DNA of 64,000 nt, from positions 262,844-326,843 of the forward strand of contig NZ_BMYZ01000004.1 in NCBI RefSeq assembly GCF_014652535.1, given 5' to 3'. Positions 37,597 through 47,398 of this stretch are shown piece after piece; positions within the stretch are counted from its first letter, which is position 1; each line of letters starts with the position of its first letter. A model generated the notes under the pieces. That model saw only the letters and a list, made by a program, of their open reading frames with translations. It was not told where the DNA came from and made no database searches. This DNA is from Cellvibrio zantedeschiae (GTDB lineage: Bacteria; Pseudomonadota; Gammaproteobacteria; Pseudomonadales; Cellvibrionaceae). Made by a program: the position numbers and the translations under genes.

Positions 37597-38067
37597 ATGA
37601 GCAAAATCTTGAGGTTAATGAGTCTTTGCGTTTGCCTACTTCTGGCAAGTTGCGCCGCCATCAATCCCACCTTGAAAGATCCGGATGTGAAACTGGTTGG
37701 TTTGCGCTTATTGCCCGCACAGGGTATTTTGCAGCGACAAATCGCTGTCGATCTGAGTATTTTAAACCCGAACCGACAAGATTTAAGTGTGCGCGGTATC
37801 AATTACAACGTGGGTATTGAAAATATAAATTTGCTGTCTGGCGCGACTGATCAGGTTCCCGTGCTCAGGGGCATGCAAGAAACCCCGGTAACCCTGGTAA
37901 TCTCCGCTGATATTATTTCAATTGTACGTTTGCTGGAGCATTTCAGCTCCAATGGCGTGGGCGATAAAGTGAATTATAATTTTTCTGCCGTCATCGACTT
38001 CAGTGCATGGTTGCCTTCTATGCATGTGGACAAAAAGGGTGTTTTGCCTTTAAGTGGAAGCAAGTAA
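37597..38067 (+). CDS. LEA type 2 (water stress/hypersensitive response domain) lipoprotein
   Basis: 156 aa. The lipobox LLASC gives a lipoprotein. The mature part is a single LEA_2 (WHy) domain: DVKLVGLRLLPAQGILQRQI, VDLSILNPNRQDLSVRGINYNV and VTLVISADIISIVRLL. The NPN in the first strand pair is characteristic. The family is linked to desiccation and stress in plants and occurs as small lipoproteins in Pseudomonas-type bacteria; the role is not known. Confidence 0.85.
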   Translation: MSKILRLMSLCVCLLLASCAAINPTLKDPDVKLVGLRLLPAQGILQRQIAVDLSILNPNRQDLSVRGINYNVGIENINLLSGATDQVPVLRGMQETPVTLVISADIISIVRLLEHFSSNGVGDKVNYNFSAVIDFSAWLPSMHVDKKGVLPLSGSK

Positions 38068-38156
38068 TCCGCGAGCAGAAAGTGAATAAACGATAATAGG
38101 TGCTTGTGGCGGCGCGAATGCGTGCGGCCATTTTCAACGTTTTAGCAGGATATTGA

Positions 38157-40415
38157 ATGAGCGAGTTAACAACCCTCCCCGATGCAGATGAACGCATCGC
38201 CTTAAAAGATTTTAGTGAAAAAGCTTATCTCGATTACTCCATGTACGTGATTCTCGACCGTGCATTGCCTCATATTGGCGATGGCTTGAAGCCCGTACAA
38301 CGCCGCATTGTGTATGCGATGAGCGAGTTAGGTTTAAAGTCCTCGGCCAAGTTTAAAAAATCGGCGCGTACCGTAGGCGATGTGATTGGTAAATTTCATC
38401 CGCATGGTGACTCTGCGTCCTACGAAGCCATGGTGCTTATGGCGCAACCCTTCTCCTACCGTTATACGCTGGTTGACGGTCAGGGAAACTGGGGTTCGCC
38501 CGACGATCCCAAATCATTTGCGGCCATGCGTTACACCGAATCGCGCCTCACAAAATACAGCGAAGTTTTGTTGGAAGAGTTGGGTCAGGGTACGGTTGAT
38601 TGGCAGCCCAACTTTGACGGCACATTGGAAGAGCCCGCAGTATTGCCTGCGCGTGTCCCCAACGTATTGCTGAATGGCACTACCGGTATTGCGGTAGGTA
38701 TGGCGACAGATATTCCGCCGCATAATTTGCGCGAAGTGGTAAATGCACTTGTTCATTTAATTGACAACCCGCAAGCCAGCGTAACGGATTTGTGCCAACA
38801 CATTCTCGGCCCCGATATGCCCACGGATGCCGAAATTATTTCGCCGCGCGACGATTTAATTAAGATGTACGAAACCGGCCGCGGCAGTGTGCGTATGCGT
38901 GCTGTGTGGCAAAAAGATGAAGACTCTGGCGATATTATTATTACCGCGCTCCCGCATCAGGTGAGCGGTGCGAAAATTCTTGAGCAAATTGCCGCGCAAA
39001 TGCAGGCGAAAAAATTGCCCATGGTGGCAGATTTGCGCGATGAATCTGATCACGAGAATCCCACGCGCCTCGTTATCATTCCCCGTTCCAATCGCGTTGA
39101 CCTTGAACAGGTCATGCAGCATTTATTTGCAACCACTGAATTGGAACGCACCTATCGTGTCAACATGAACATGATTGGTATTGACGGCAAGCCGGCGGTT
39201 AAGCCGCTCAATAAAATTTTGAGCGAGTGGTTAAGTTTCCGTACTGTGACGACGCGCCGCCGTTTGCAACATCGTTTGGAAAAAGTAGAAGAGCGTTTGT
39301 TGCGTTTAGCGGCTTTGATGATTGTGTTTTTGAATGTGGATGAAGTGATTCGCATCATCCGCGAAGAGGACAATCCCAAGCCGGTGTTGATGGAGCGTTT
39401 CAATTTAATTGAAATGCAAGCCGAATATATTCTGGAAACCAAATTGCGCCAATTGGCGCGTTTGGAAGAAATGAAAATTCGTGAAGAGCAAGAAGTGCTT
39501 GAAAAAGAGCGCGATGGCTTGCAAAAAATTCTCGATTCCGCAGTGAAATTAAAAAATTTAGTGCGCAAAGAATTAGTTCAGGTTGCTGAACAATTTGGCG
39601 ATGACCGCCGTTCACCCATTGTTGCGCGCGCAGAAGCTCAGGCGCTGAGCGAAACAGAGCTCATGAGTGTTGATCCAATTACAGTGGTGATTTCTGATAA
39701 AGGTTGGATTCGCGCTGCTAAAGGTCACGACATTGATGCTGCCGCCTTAAGCTACAAAGCGGGTGACAGTTTGAAATTTGCGTTGCACGGCAAAAGTAAT
39801 CAGCAAGTTATTTTGCTCGATTCAACCGGGCGCAGCTATTCATTGCCTGCGCACAATTTGCCATCGGCACGCGGGCAGGGCGAACCCTTGACCGGGAAAA
39901 TTTCGCCACCAAGTGGAGCAACCTTTGAAGGCGCGTTGATGGGTGCAGATGATCAACGTGTGTTGCTGGCCTCGGATGCGGGTTACGGTTTTGTTGCTAA
40001 ATTAGAAGATTTGGCCAGCAAAAACAAAGCGGGCAAAGCAATGCTCAGCTTGCCAGAAAACGCCAAAGTATTACCGCCACAATTTATTAGCAATGCAGAG
40101 CAAGCATTGCTTGCGGCGGTAAGTAATGATGGTCGTTTGTTGGTGTTCCCTGTGACCGAATTGCCTGAACTGGCAAAAGGTAAGGGCAATAAAATTATGA
40201 ATATTCCATCGGCGCGTGCGCAAACGCATGAAGAGTTTGTGGTGTCGGTGAGCGTAATTAATCCTAACCAAATGCTGACACTCTATTCAGGCAAGCGCCA
40301 CATTACCTTAAAAATGGCTGACCTTGAGCATTACAAAGGTGAACGCGGACGTCGTGGAAATAAATTGCCGCGCGGCTTCCAAAAAGTCGATGCAGTTGAA
40401 GTGACGGATAAATAA
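38157..40415 (+). CDS. parC: DNA topoisomerase IV subunit A
   Basis: 752 aa, the usual length. ParC and ParE decatenate replicated chromosomes. The catalytic tyrosine is Y126 in [10 protein letters not shown]. The quinolone-resistance region reads [15 protein letters not shown], with S86 and E90 in the positions of E. coli S80 and E84, i.e. wild type. The tower and coiled-coil parts (about residues 350-480) and the C-terminal beta-pinwheel strands follow. parE is not in the window. Confidence 0.96.
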   Translation: MSELTTLPDADERIALKDFSEKAYLDYSMYVILDRALPHIGDGLKPVQRRIVYAMSELGLKSSAKFKKSARTVGDVIGKFHPHGDSASYEAMVLMAQPFSYRYTLVDGQGNWGSPDDPKSFAAMRYTESRLTKYSEVLLEELGQGTVDWQPNFDGTLEEPAVLPARVPNVLLNGTTGIAVGMATDIPPHNLREVVNALVHLIDNPQASVTDLCQHILGPDMPTDAEIISPRDDLIKMYETGRGSVRMRAVWQKDEDSGDIIITALPHQVSGAKILEQIAAQMQAKKLPMVADLRDESDHENPTRLVIIPRSNRVDLEQVMQHLFATTELERTYRVNMNMIGIDGKPAVKPLNKILSEWLSFRTVTTRRRLQHRLEKVEERLLRLAALMIVFLNVDEVIRIIREEDNPKPVLMERFNLIEMQAEYILETKLRQLARLEEMKIREEQEVLEKERDGLQKILDSAVKLKNLVRKELVQVAEQFGDDRRSPIVARAEAQALSETELMSVDPITVVISDKGWIRAAKGHDIDAAALSYKAGDSLKFALHGKSNQQVILLDSTGRSYSLPAHNLPSARGQGEPLTGKISPPSGATFEGALMGADDQRVLLASDAGYGFVAKLEDLASKNKAGKAMLSLPENAKVLPPQFISNAEQALLAAVSNDGRLLVFPVTELPELAKGKGNKIMNIPSARAQTHEEFVVSVSVINPNQMLTLYSGKRHITLKMADLEHYKGERGRRGNKLPRGFQKVDAVEVTDK

Positions 40416-40426
40416 AAAAGATACAT

Positions 40427-40458
40427 AAAAAACGGTGGGCATTGCTCACCGTTTTTGT
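40427..40458 (+). terminator. Rho-independent terminator after parC
   Basis: AAAAAACGGTG (40427-40437) and CACCGTTTTT (40447-40456) form a stem around GGCATTGCT and end in a T-run. It lies 12 bp after parC. Confidence 0.85.
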
Positions 40459-40510
40459 TTGCCAAGAAAGATATTGGATTCTAATTTACAATAATCAAAA
40501 GGGTCATCTT

Positions 40511-40783
40511 ATGAGTTCAAAAGACAAACGTCGCCACATACGCACTCCTTTGGCGTGCCGCATTAAAGTCACACATGGCAGCGAAGAAATGATTGTAAAA
40601 ACCCGCGATATTTCCGATGGTGGTGTATTCGTAGTTTTGGAACCCGATCAGGTTCCGCCTGTAGGTACGCAAGTTACCGGGCAAGTTCAAGGGTTAATGG
40701 ATGATGCTCCGATTTTGGAAATGGAAGTGGTGCGGGTAGAGCCTGAAGGAGTTGGTTTGCGTTTTATTAATCTGGATGATTAA
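40511..40783 (+). CDS. PilZ domain protein
   Basis: 90 aa from ATG 40511 behind AAAAGGG; an in-frame TTG upstream lies in the parC terminator and is rejected. The c-di-GMP-binding motifs are present: KRRHIRTPL (RxxxR, about residues 6-14) and TRDISDGGVFV (D/NxSxxG). A stand-alone PilZ protein of this size acts as a c-di-GMP sensor. It overlaps the start of the following deacetylase by 8 bp. Confidence 0.88.
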   Translation: MSSKDKRRHIRTPLACRIKVTHGSEEMIVKTRDISDGGVFVVLEPDQVPPVGTQVTGQVQGLMDDAPILEMEVVRVEPEGVGLRFINLDD

Positions 40784-41885
40784 TTCCTTGTTAAGCCTCT
40801 GCAAAAAGTCCAGCACTATCTGGAAAAATGTTGGCGCAACATTGGTGATTTTTTTGTCGGTGCTGGCTGATGCTCGCGCCGCCACTGTATTAATTTATCA
40901 CCACGTCAGCAATACCATGCCCGCTTCTACCAGTATTAGCCCTGAGCGATTTTTGGCGCATATGGACTATCTGGAAAAAAATAACTTCAAGATTGTGCCT
41001 TTAACCGAGCTGACAGAAAAGCTGCGCAAAGGTGATGTATTGCCCGATAAAACGGTTGCTATAACCTTCGATGATTCTTACGCAGATGTTTATACCGCTG
41101 CTTACCCCGTGTTAAAAAAACGTGGCTGGCCATTTACGTTTTTTGTAAATACGGATGCGGTTGGCTCGGGCAAACTATTTGTCACTTGGGATCAACTGCG
41201 CGACATGTCAAAAAATGGCGTCACCATTGCCAACCATACCACTGCACACAATCACATGGTGCGCTTGAATAAGTCTGAAACCCAATCGCAATGGCGCGAG
41301 CGTGTGACCGGTGAAATTACGCGCGCGCAAGAAAAAATTAAACAGGAAATTGGCAGTGCGCCACATGTGTTTGCTTATCCTTTTGGTGAATATAACGCTG
41401 AAGTAAAACAACTATTAAAAAAGTTGGGTTACGTTGCCTTCACACAGCAGGCAGGTGTACTGCATGCTGATACGGATTTGCAAACTCTGCCGCGTTTTCC
41501 TTTTGGTGGAAGCTATACAGAGCTGAACGATTTTATTGAGAAAATAAATACGCTGCCTATGCCGGTGAAAAAAGTGGAATTTTATGCAGACAAACAGCGC
41601 AAGCTGGATGATATGGTTGTTAAGGCCGGCGACAAACCTTATTTGATATTGTCGCTCAGTGATAATTCATTGCCAACCAAAGTAAATTGCTTTTCATCCA
41701 ATGAGGGCGCAATCAATACCCAAGTGATTGATGGCAAATTATGGATTCAATCCAAACAGACGTTTCCGCAAGGTCGCACTAAATTCAATTGCACCGCCGC
41801 CAGCAACCAGCATGGGCGCTACTATTGGTTTACGCAGCTTTGGTTGGTGACAGATAAAAACGGAAACTGGACTTATCAGGACTGA
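40776..41885 (+). CDS. Secreted polysaccharide deacetylase (NodB homology)
   Basis: 369 aa from ATG 40776, which overlaps the PilZ stop. The signal peptide ends near VLADARA-ATV. NodB motifs: TFDDSYADV (motif 1, Asp pair), NHTTAHNH (motif 2, metal-binding His) and FAYPFGEYN (motif 3). The N-terminal pattern VLIYHHVSNTMPASTSISPE is that of PgaB/IcaB-like CE4 enzymes. A C-terminal domain of about 110 residues is of unknown role. Coupling to a PilZ gene suggests c-di-GMP-linked exopolysaccharide or cell-wall modification. Confidence 0.87.
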   Translation: MINSLLSLCKKSSTIWKNVGATLVIFLSVLADARAATVLIYHHVSNTMPASTSISPERFLAHMDYLEKNNFKIVPLTELTEKLRKGDVLPDKTVAITFDDSYADVYTAAYPVLKKRGWPFTFFVNTDAVGSGKLFVTWDQLRDMSKNGVTIANHTTAHNHMVRLNKSETQSQWRERVTGEITRAQEKIKQEIGSAPHVFAYPFGEYNAEVKQLLKKLGYVAFTQQAGVLHADTDLQTLPRFPFGGSYTELNDFIEKINTLPMPVKKVEFYADKQRKLDDMVVKAGDKPYLILSLSDNSLPTKVNCFSSNEGAINTQVIDGKLWIQSKQTFPQGRTKFNCTAASNQHGRYYWFTQLWLVTDKNGNWTYQD

Positions 41886-41889
41886 ATAA

Positions 41890-42528
41890 ATGCAAACATT
41901 GAAGCTGCAGACGGAAATCACTGCCGATTATTTGCCAAACGTGGAGCAGCAACTAACAGAAATTTTCTTTCGGCGACTCAAGTCAAAAAATGATTTGAGA
42001 CGGGATGGTTTTTTTGAAAAGAAGATTGTCCCTGTGCTTTTTATTTTTATTCGGGTTGCATGTATTGTGTTGCTGTTACTTGTCGGGCTTTCGTTACTCT
42101 TGGGTACGAGTGTTTGCAATTCCTTAACGCTTAATATTTTTATGCTTTTGTTTGCCAGTCTTTTTCTATTTGTGTTTTGGGATAGAAATAAGCTGGAAGG
42201 TAAATTGAATGGTTTTAATGAGCGGGTATTTGCTTGGGTAGCGAAAAAGCGAGCGCGACTGATGGTGAAACAAGCTGCCAAACTCGCACCATTCCGGGCA
42301 GAATATGATTTTCGTGAAAATGTTTTAGCCTATTACCGCATTAAAAATGGTGTGGTGAGTTTAGTCTGGCATAGGACACTTACGGGTTTTTTCCTTGTGG
42401 GGCAGGGGTTTATTCTATTTTATAAAAGTGAAAAGCAATCATATCCCTATGCAATTATTTTGCATGAGGCGACCGTTGAGCTTGAAACTTATTTAAAGGC
42501 TCAGTCCTGTTTTCAAATCGCTAATTAA
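41890..42528 (+). CDS. YcxB-like membrane protein
   Basis: 212 aa. Two adjacent helices (VLFIFIRVACIVLLLLVGLS and NIFMLLFASLFLFVFW) separate a short N-terminus and a C-terminal soluble domain in which RAEYDFRENVLAYYRIKNGV and FFLVGQGFILFYKSEK resemble the YcxB-like C-terminal domain. The match is weak. It starts 4 bp after the deacetylase, and its last 36 bp overlap the 3' end of the histidine kinase gene on the other strand. Confidence 0.65.
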   Translation: MQTLKLQTEITADYLPNVEQQLTEIFFRRLKSKNDLRRDGFFEKKIVPVLFIFIRVACIVLLLLVGLSLLLGTSVCNSLTLNIFMLLFASLFLFVFWDRNKLEGKLNGFNERVFAWVAKKRARLMVKQAAKLAPFRAEYDFRENVLAYYRIKNGVVSLVWHRTLTGFFLVGQGFILFYKSEKQSYPYAIILHEATVELETYLKAQSCFQIAN

Positions 42529-45500
42529 ATTATCCAAAGATACACGCAAACTCTGCAATAAATGAGTCACATCCTTCTCCTGGTTTAATTCCAGTTCAAT
42601 TTGCAGTGCTAATGCTTGCAGTTCCACCGCGCCAATAGTTCCGGCTAAAGATTTAAAAGAGTGCGCATGGCTACTGGCCTCGGTTAAATTTTTTGCGGCT
42701 ATGGCTGCTTCAATCACGTCCGCCATGGTGCTGCGTTCCTGGATAAAGCGGGTGATAAGTTTTAAGTAAAGTGTTTCGTTATGGAGCAAGCGGTCAAGCG
42801 CTTGGTCAACATCCAAACCGGAGATACGGTAAAGCCTTGAGAGCACACGGGTGACGTTGGCGCTGCTGGCTTGAGTGGCAGGTTGTGGAACCGCGATGGC
42901 AGGTGCCCGGCGGTTATACCACCGCAACAGAATGGTGTAGAGAATTTCGGGGTAAATAGGTTTGGATATGTAATCGTTCATTCCTACGCTAAGGCAGCGC
43001 TCGCGGTCGCCCTCAAGCGCACCCGCAGTCATGGCAATAATAGGGAGTTGGTCGAAGCGCTCTTGCGCGCGCAGGCGTCGCGTCGCTTCTATACCGTCCA
43101 TGATGGGCATTTGCACATCCATAAGCACCATATCAACAGGCGTGTTTTCCAGCAGCTCCAGAGCTTCTTTGCCATTGGCGGCAGTGATGCTTTCAACCTG
43201 AACCAGGCTCAGCAACTCTTTAACCACATCCTGATTGATGTCGTTATCGTCGACCAAAAGCACGCGGCTACCCGTCAGGTTTTGATAATTGTTTAAGTCC
43301 AGCTGAGTGGCGTGGTCGGCGCGGCTGTGATTATTTTTGAAGAGCTTGATCACTGCGTCCTGCAATATAGATGGAAGTACAGGTTTGCCAATAATGGCTG
43401 CAAAAAGGCTTTCAGCATTGGCTCCTATGTCGTGTTTGTTGTGAGCGCACAGCAAAACAAATTTGGTGTTTTGGGTGTTGGGTAATTTGTGAATTTGTTC
43501 TGCCGCTTCCAGCCCCGAAAGTCCGGGCATTTTCCAGTCGAGGAAAATCAAATCAAAAATGTTGGCCGCTTGCCCGGTGATTAGTGCCGTGGCGTCGGAA
43601 ACTGATTGCACGCTAGTCACCTCCAACCCAAGCACGCGCAGCATATTGGCTAAAATGTTGCGCGCCTGGGGATTATCATCCACCACGAGTGCGCGCTTGC
43701 CTTGGGTTATTGCGGGTGACTTGCTGATTTCTTGCGTGCTGCCTTTGACCAGGTTTAACTCGACCGAGAAGACGCTACCCACGGCAGGTTGGCTGCGAAA
43801 ATCCAGCTCGCCGCCCATAAGTTCTATCAAGTTTTTGGAGATGGTAAGGCCCAAGCCTGTACCTTCAAAGCGACGGGTCGACGATGTATCCAATTGGTGG
43901 AAGGGTTTGAAGAGTTGATTGAAATTTTCGGCGGGTATGCCAATGCCGGTGTCCTGCACGTCAAAACGTACCCGCACATTGCGGGCGCTTTCGCTCACCT
44001 TGCTCACTTTTACCAATACAGTACCTGTTTCGGTAAATTTCACGGCGTTGCTGGTGAAGTTAATCAGGATTTGGCCAATCCGCAGGGCGTCACCTTTGAG
44101 TCTATCAGGCAGGTTCGTATCTATATCCAATAGCAGTTCCAAACCTTTGGCATCGGCTCGGTCCCAAAGTAATCCCAAGGCGTTGTCCAGCATTTCCTCA
44201 AGGGAGAACTCGGTGTTTTCAATCGTCATCCTGCCTACTTCAATTTTGGAAAAATCCAGGATGTCGTTGATGATAGAAAGCAAATGGGTGCTCGATTGGT
44301 GGATGCGCTCCAGATAGCTGCGCAGCTTGGGGTCGTCTGATACCAATGTGGCTAAATGTGAGAGGCCGATAATCGCGTTCATGGGCGTACGAATTTCGTG
44401 GCTCATGTTGGCAAGGAAATCTGATTTGGCGCGTGCGGCCTGTTCGGCTTCGAGTTTGGCGGCTTCCAATTGACCGGTGCGCTGGGTGACTATGTGCTCC
44501 AAATTAACCCTGATGGAGTCCAGTTCCTGGGCGTTACGGGTTTGCTCGGAAATATCCATCAGGATAGTTCCCACCGCGTAGACTTCGCTGGTTTCCGGGT
44601 CGTGAATCGGGAAGCGGATGATCTTCATCCATTTCATGTCGGTGTAACTGAATCCAGCAACTTCCTTAACTATTTCTACGACTTGGCCGGTGCGAATGAC
44701 TTCCTGGTGTTCGGCGTCCAGTTGTTTGACAAAATGCTGGGGGGCGCGGTACAGGGCCGAGCTGCCCTCGCCAATGATTTTGCTGCGCGGTGTGTTTATA
44801 AAGCTTTCCAGCTGCTTGTTCGCTACCAAAAAATTACCGCTGGCATCACGCATGTGTGCGAGTCCTGGAAAATTATCCAGGAATGCCCGCATACGTTCTT
44901 CGCGTTCAGCCAGTGATTTGCGCCCGCGAGCCATAACCAACACAAGAAGGTTGATTAAGAGTATGGCGAGCACGGTGAAGCCAATGATTGCGTTGCGAAA
45001 GAATTGGAAGGGGGTATAAACCTCTTCTGCATCCTGTTCTACCACTATGCCTATATCCATGCCGGGCAACCATTTCACCGCACCAACTACCTCAACTCCG
45101 CGGTAATCCAGATAGCCATCGATAAAATTGCTGTATCCATTTTGCATGGCAAGGCTAACGGCCTTGGTCAAAGGGCTGGTTTTAGGGTTAGTTACCAAGG
45201 TGCCATTTTTAGTTTTAGTGGGCACGCGGGCAGTTAGCCCTTTGATATAGGTTGGGGGTTGATCAGTGACGGTTTTATTGCGGACAAGTGCTTGCCCGAA
45301 GCGCGTTGGGGAGATAATCAAACCCTCGCGATTAACGGCATAGGCTTCGCCAGAAGTGCCGGAAAAACCCGTGCTCAGCAAGGCGAAAAAATTATGGTAA
45401 GGATCCTGCCGCAAGCAGAGGGTGGCAAGTAATTTGCCATTTTTATTGATGCGCGCACAGGCCAATTGATAGAGGGTTCCGGGCGCGGCGGTTTTATCGA

Positions 45501-45990
45501 GAATGCTAATTTGGTACACGGCTGCGGTGGGTAGCCCAATGGCTCTACCCTCGCGCATGGTTTTGCCTACGGCGCTGCGCGAATTGGCTGTGGCTATGGG
45601 TTTGCCATTGTAATTTGGGCTGCTGGAGAGCATGACCAGATAATTGGGATCGATGATTGAATGGCCTTCATAGCCGCGCGCCAGATAAATGGGGCGCAAC
45701 CATTGATCCAGGGTTACACCCGCCTCGGCTGCGCTGATTTTCTTGCTCATCAGGTCATCAACCAGTTTTACCAAACCCGGCTCCTGCGCCAGCGCTTCAA
45801 CCCCGGTCAGATAATTGCGTTGCCATAATTCAATCAAGCCGCTGGTGGCTTGCAGGCGGGTGAGCAAATGGTGGGATACGTTGGCGCGGTCGTAGGCGTA
45901 AATAAAACGAATGGATACTGCGGTTACGGCAATCAACGTCAGGCTGATGGCTATGGCGAGTAAGGTTGAGGCATATTTCCCTAGCTTCAT
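42493..45990 (-). CDS. Hybrid sensor histidine kinase with PAS, two receivers and HPt
   Basis: 1165 aa. A helix at about 10-30, a periplasmic Cache-type sensor (about 35-330) and a second helix (about 333-354) are followed by PAS (about 363-485), HisKA with H531 in MSHEIRTPMNAI, HATPase with FTSNAVKFT, DTGIGIP and GTGLGLTISKNL, a first receiver (D818 in FLDWKMPG), a second receiver (D958 in MDVQMPIMDG, K1010) and an HPt domain (H1110 in AHSFKSLAG). This is a complete BarA/ArcB-style phosphorelay. The Cache domain suggests a small extracellular ligand. It is the last gene of the minus-strand signalling block. Confidence 0.92.
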   Translation of the reverse strand: MKLGKYASTLLAIAISLTLIAVTAVSIRFIYAYDRANVSHHLLTRLQATSGLIELWQRNYLTGVEALAQEPGLVKLVDDLMSKKISAAEAGVTLDQWLRPIYLARGYEGHSIIDPNYLVMLSSSPNYNGKPIATANSRSAVGKTMREGRAIGLPTAAVYQISILDKTAAPGTLYQLACARINKNGKLLATLCLRQDPYHNFFALLSTGFSGTSGEAYAVNREGLIISPTRFGQALVRNKTVTDQPPTYIKGLTARVPTKTKNGTLVTNPKTSPLTKAVSLAMQNGYSNFIDGYLDYRGVEVVGAVKWLPGMDIGIVVEQDAEEVYTPFQFFRNAIIGFTVLAILLINLLVLVMARGRKSLAEREERMRAFLDNFPGLAHMRDASGNFLVANKQLESFINTPRSKIIGEGSSALYRAPQHFVKQLDAEHQEVIRTGQVVEIVKEVAGFSYTDMKWMKIIRFPIHDPETSEVYAVGTILMDISEQTRNAQELDSIRVNLEHIVTQRTGQLEAAKLEAEQAARAKSDFLANMSHEIRTPMNAIIGLSHLATLVSDDPKLRSYLERIHQSSTHLLSIINDILDFSKIEVGRMTIENTEFSLEEMLDNALGLLWDRADAKGLELLLDIDTNLPDRLKGDALRIGQILINFTSNAVKFTETGTVLVKVSKVSESARNVRVRFDVQDTGIGIPAENFNQLFKPFHQLDTSSTRRFEGTGLGLTISKNLIELMGGELDFRSQPAVGSVFSVELNLVKGSTQEISKSPAITQGKRALVVDDNPQARNILANMLRVLGLEVTSVQSVSDATALITGQAANIFDLIFLDWKMPGLSGLEAAEQIHKLPNTQNTKFVLLCAHNKHDIGANAESLFAAIIGKPVLPSILQDAVIKLFKNNHSRADHATQLDLNNYQNLTGSRVLLVDDNDINQDVVKELLSLVQVESITAANGKEALELLENTPVDMVLMDVQMPIMDGIEATRRLRAQERFDQLPIIAMTAGALEGDRERCLSVGMNDYISKPIYPEILYTILLRWYNRRAPAIAVPQPATQASSANVTRVLSRLYRISGLDVDQALDRLLHNETLYLKLITRFIQERSTMADVIEAAIAAKNLTEASSHAHSFKSLAGTIGAVELQALALQIELELNQEKDVTHLLQSLRVSLDNLISDLKTGLSL

Positions 45991-46070
45991 GGGGTTTCCA
46001 CATTAATTATTAGTTTTGTTAATGCATGAGCGGCGGCCTTACCGCATCTGGCTAGGCTTTAAACCTTTTG

Positions 46071-47333
46071 TTAGCAGCGGCACAAGTTGGCAATGCGGGC
46101 GCCGTTGTCGTTTAGCCAGGGAAGCACATCGCTGGCTGGCATAGGTGCGGAAAACAAAAAGCCCTGAATTTCGTCGCAACCCATAGCGCGCAACAGCTGC
46201 AATTCCTCGACGGTTTCTACACCTTCAGCAACTGTGGTTAATCCCAAGCGCTGACCCATATCAAGCGAAGATTGGACTATGTTGCACAGATGCTCGCTCT
46301 CGCTCACCCGGCATACAAAAGAGCGGTCAATTTTCAGCTCGCTAAAGGCAATATGCGAAAGTTGCTGCATGGACGAAAAACCGGTGCCGTAATCGTCAAT
46401 TGAAAATCCAAAGCCGTTTAATTTGAGTCTGCCAATATTGCCCAAAGCCACTGCCTGATCTTTCATTAAAGCACTTTCTGTGATTTCCAAGAGAATTTTT
46501 GTTGGATTGATGTTGGCATTTTTTACGTTGCGAATAATGTGATTGGCAAAGCTGGGGTCTTCCAACTGATTGACGGAGATATTGAGTGAAACGCTGGGGA
46601 ATAAATCGAGGCTGTTCCAGGCGTTCATATCGGCCAACACACAATCGAGCATGGCAAGAGTCAGCTCTTTTAACAGCCCATACTCGCTTACAAGATCGAT
46701 AAATTCGCCGGGTGGGACTATCCCTTTAAGCGGATCGCACCAGCGCGCCAAGGCTTCAAAGCCAACGACTTCGCCTTGTTGCAGCGCCACTTTGGGTTGG
46801 TAGAAAGGTTTGATCTGGTTGAGCCGCAAGGCGCGCTTCAAATCAAGCGCCGATGGCCGAATGCGGTTGCGCGGTGGCACAGGTGGTAGGCTTGCAGGTT
46901 GGTAGCGCAGTAATTTATCCAGGAGCAACTTGCCGTTAAGCGGTTTTGGTAGTGCGCCAAGCATAGTCATTTTGCAGGCGCGCACCATGCTGCCTAAAGT
47001 GTCGAGCAAGACGCTATCGGCACCGCTAACAATAATGATGGCAATGTGGGGCTTAAACTTGGCGACAGCCTGAATTAACTCAATCCCGTCCATGTCGGGC
47101 ATGTGCAAGTCCACCAGCATAACGCCGGGCTCGATTGAATCGGAGCGCAGTAAATCCAGCGCTTCCAGGCCACCAGCGGCTTCGTAAATTTTATCGATGC
47201 CAATACTGCGCAGGATTTCACTGGAAACCAGGCGTTGTAACTCACTATCGTCCACTATCATCACGCCCTGGCGCAGAATACTGGCGTGCGGGCGCTGCCC
47301 CTGACTTATTAGTGATTCAAGGCCTTGGTTCAT
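46071..47333 (-). CDS. Response regulator with EAL c-di-GMP phosphodiesterase domain
   Basis: 420 aa from ATG 47333 (MNQGLESLIS), preceded by GGAGG; upstream in-frame ATGs would put this site inside the coding region. The receiver (about residues 20-140) has VDDSE, D in VDLHMPDMDG and K in LPKPL. The EAL domain (about 165-410) is complete: FEALARW, SLNISVNQLEDP, LEITES, FSIDDYGTGFSS, LKIDRSFV, VAEGVET and CDEIQGFLFSAPMP. An active c-di-GMP phosphodiesterase controlled by phosphorylation is predicted; the hybrid kinase next to it could be the donor. Confidence 0.92.
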   Translation of the reverse strand: MNQGLESLISQGQRPHASILRQGVMIVDDSELQRLVSSEILRSIGIDKIYEAAGGLEALDLLRSDSIEPGVMLVDLHMPDMDGIELIQAVAKFKPHIAIIIVSGADSVLLDTLGSMVRACKMTMLGALPKPLNGKLLLDKLLRYQPASLPPVPPRNRIRPSALDLKRALRLNQIKPFYQPKVALQQGEVVGFEALARWCDPLKGIVPPGEFIDLVSEYGLLKELTLAMLDCVLADMNAWNSLDLFPSVSLNISVNQLEDPSFANHIIRNVKNANINPTKILLEITESALMKDQAVALGNIGRLKLNGFGFSIDDYGTGFSSMQQLSHIAFSELKIDRSFVCRVSESEHLCNIVQSSLDMGQRLGLTTVAEGVETVEELQLLRAMGCDEIQGFLFSAPMPASDVLPWLNDNGARIANLCRC

Positions 47334-47398
47334 GTTCGCCTCCATATCCATTGGGCCGCAGGCGCTAGTGAATTCATAATCTAATAACAGCTCCTGTA

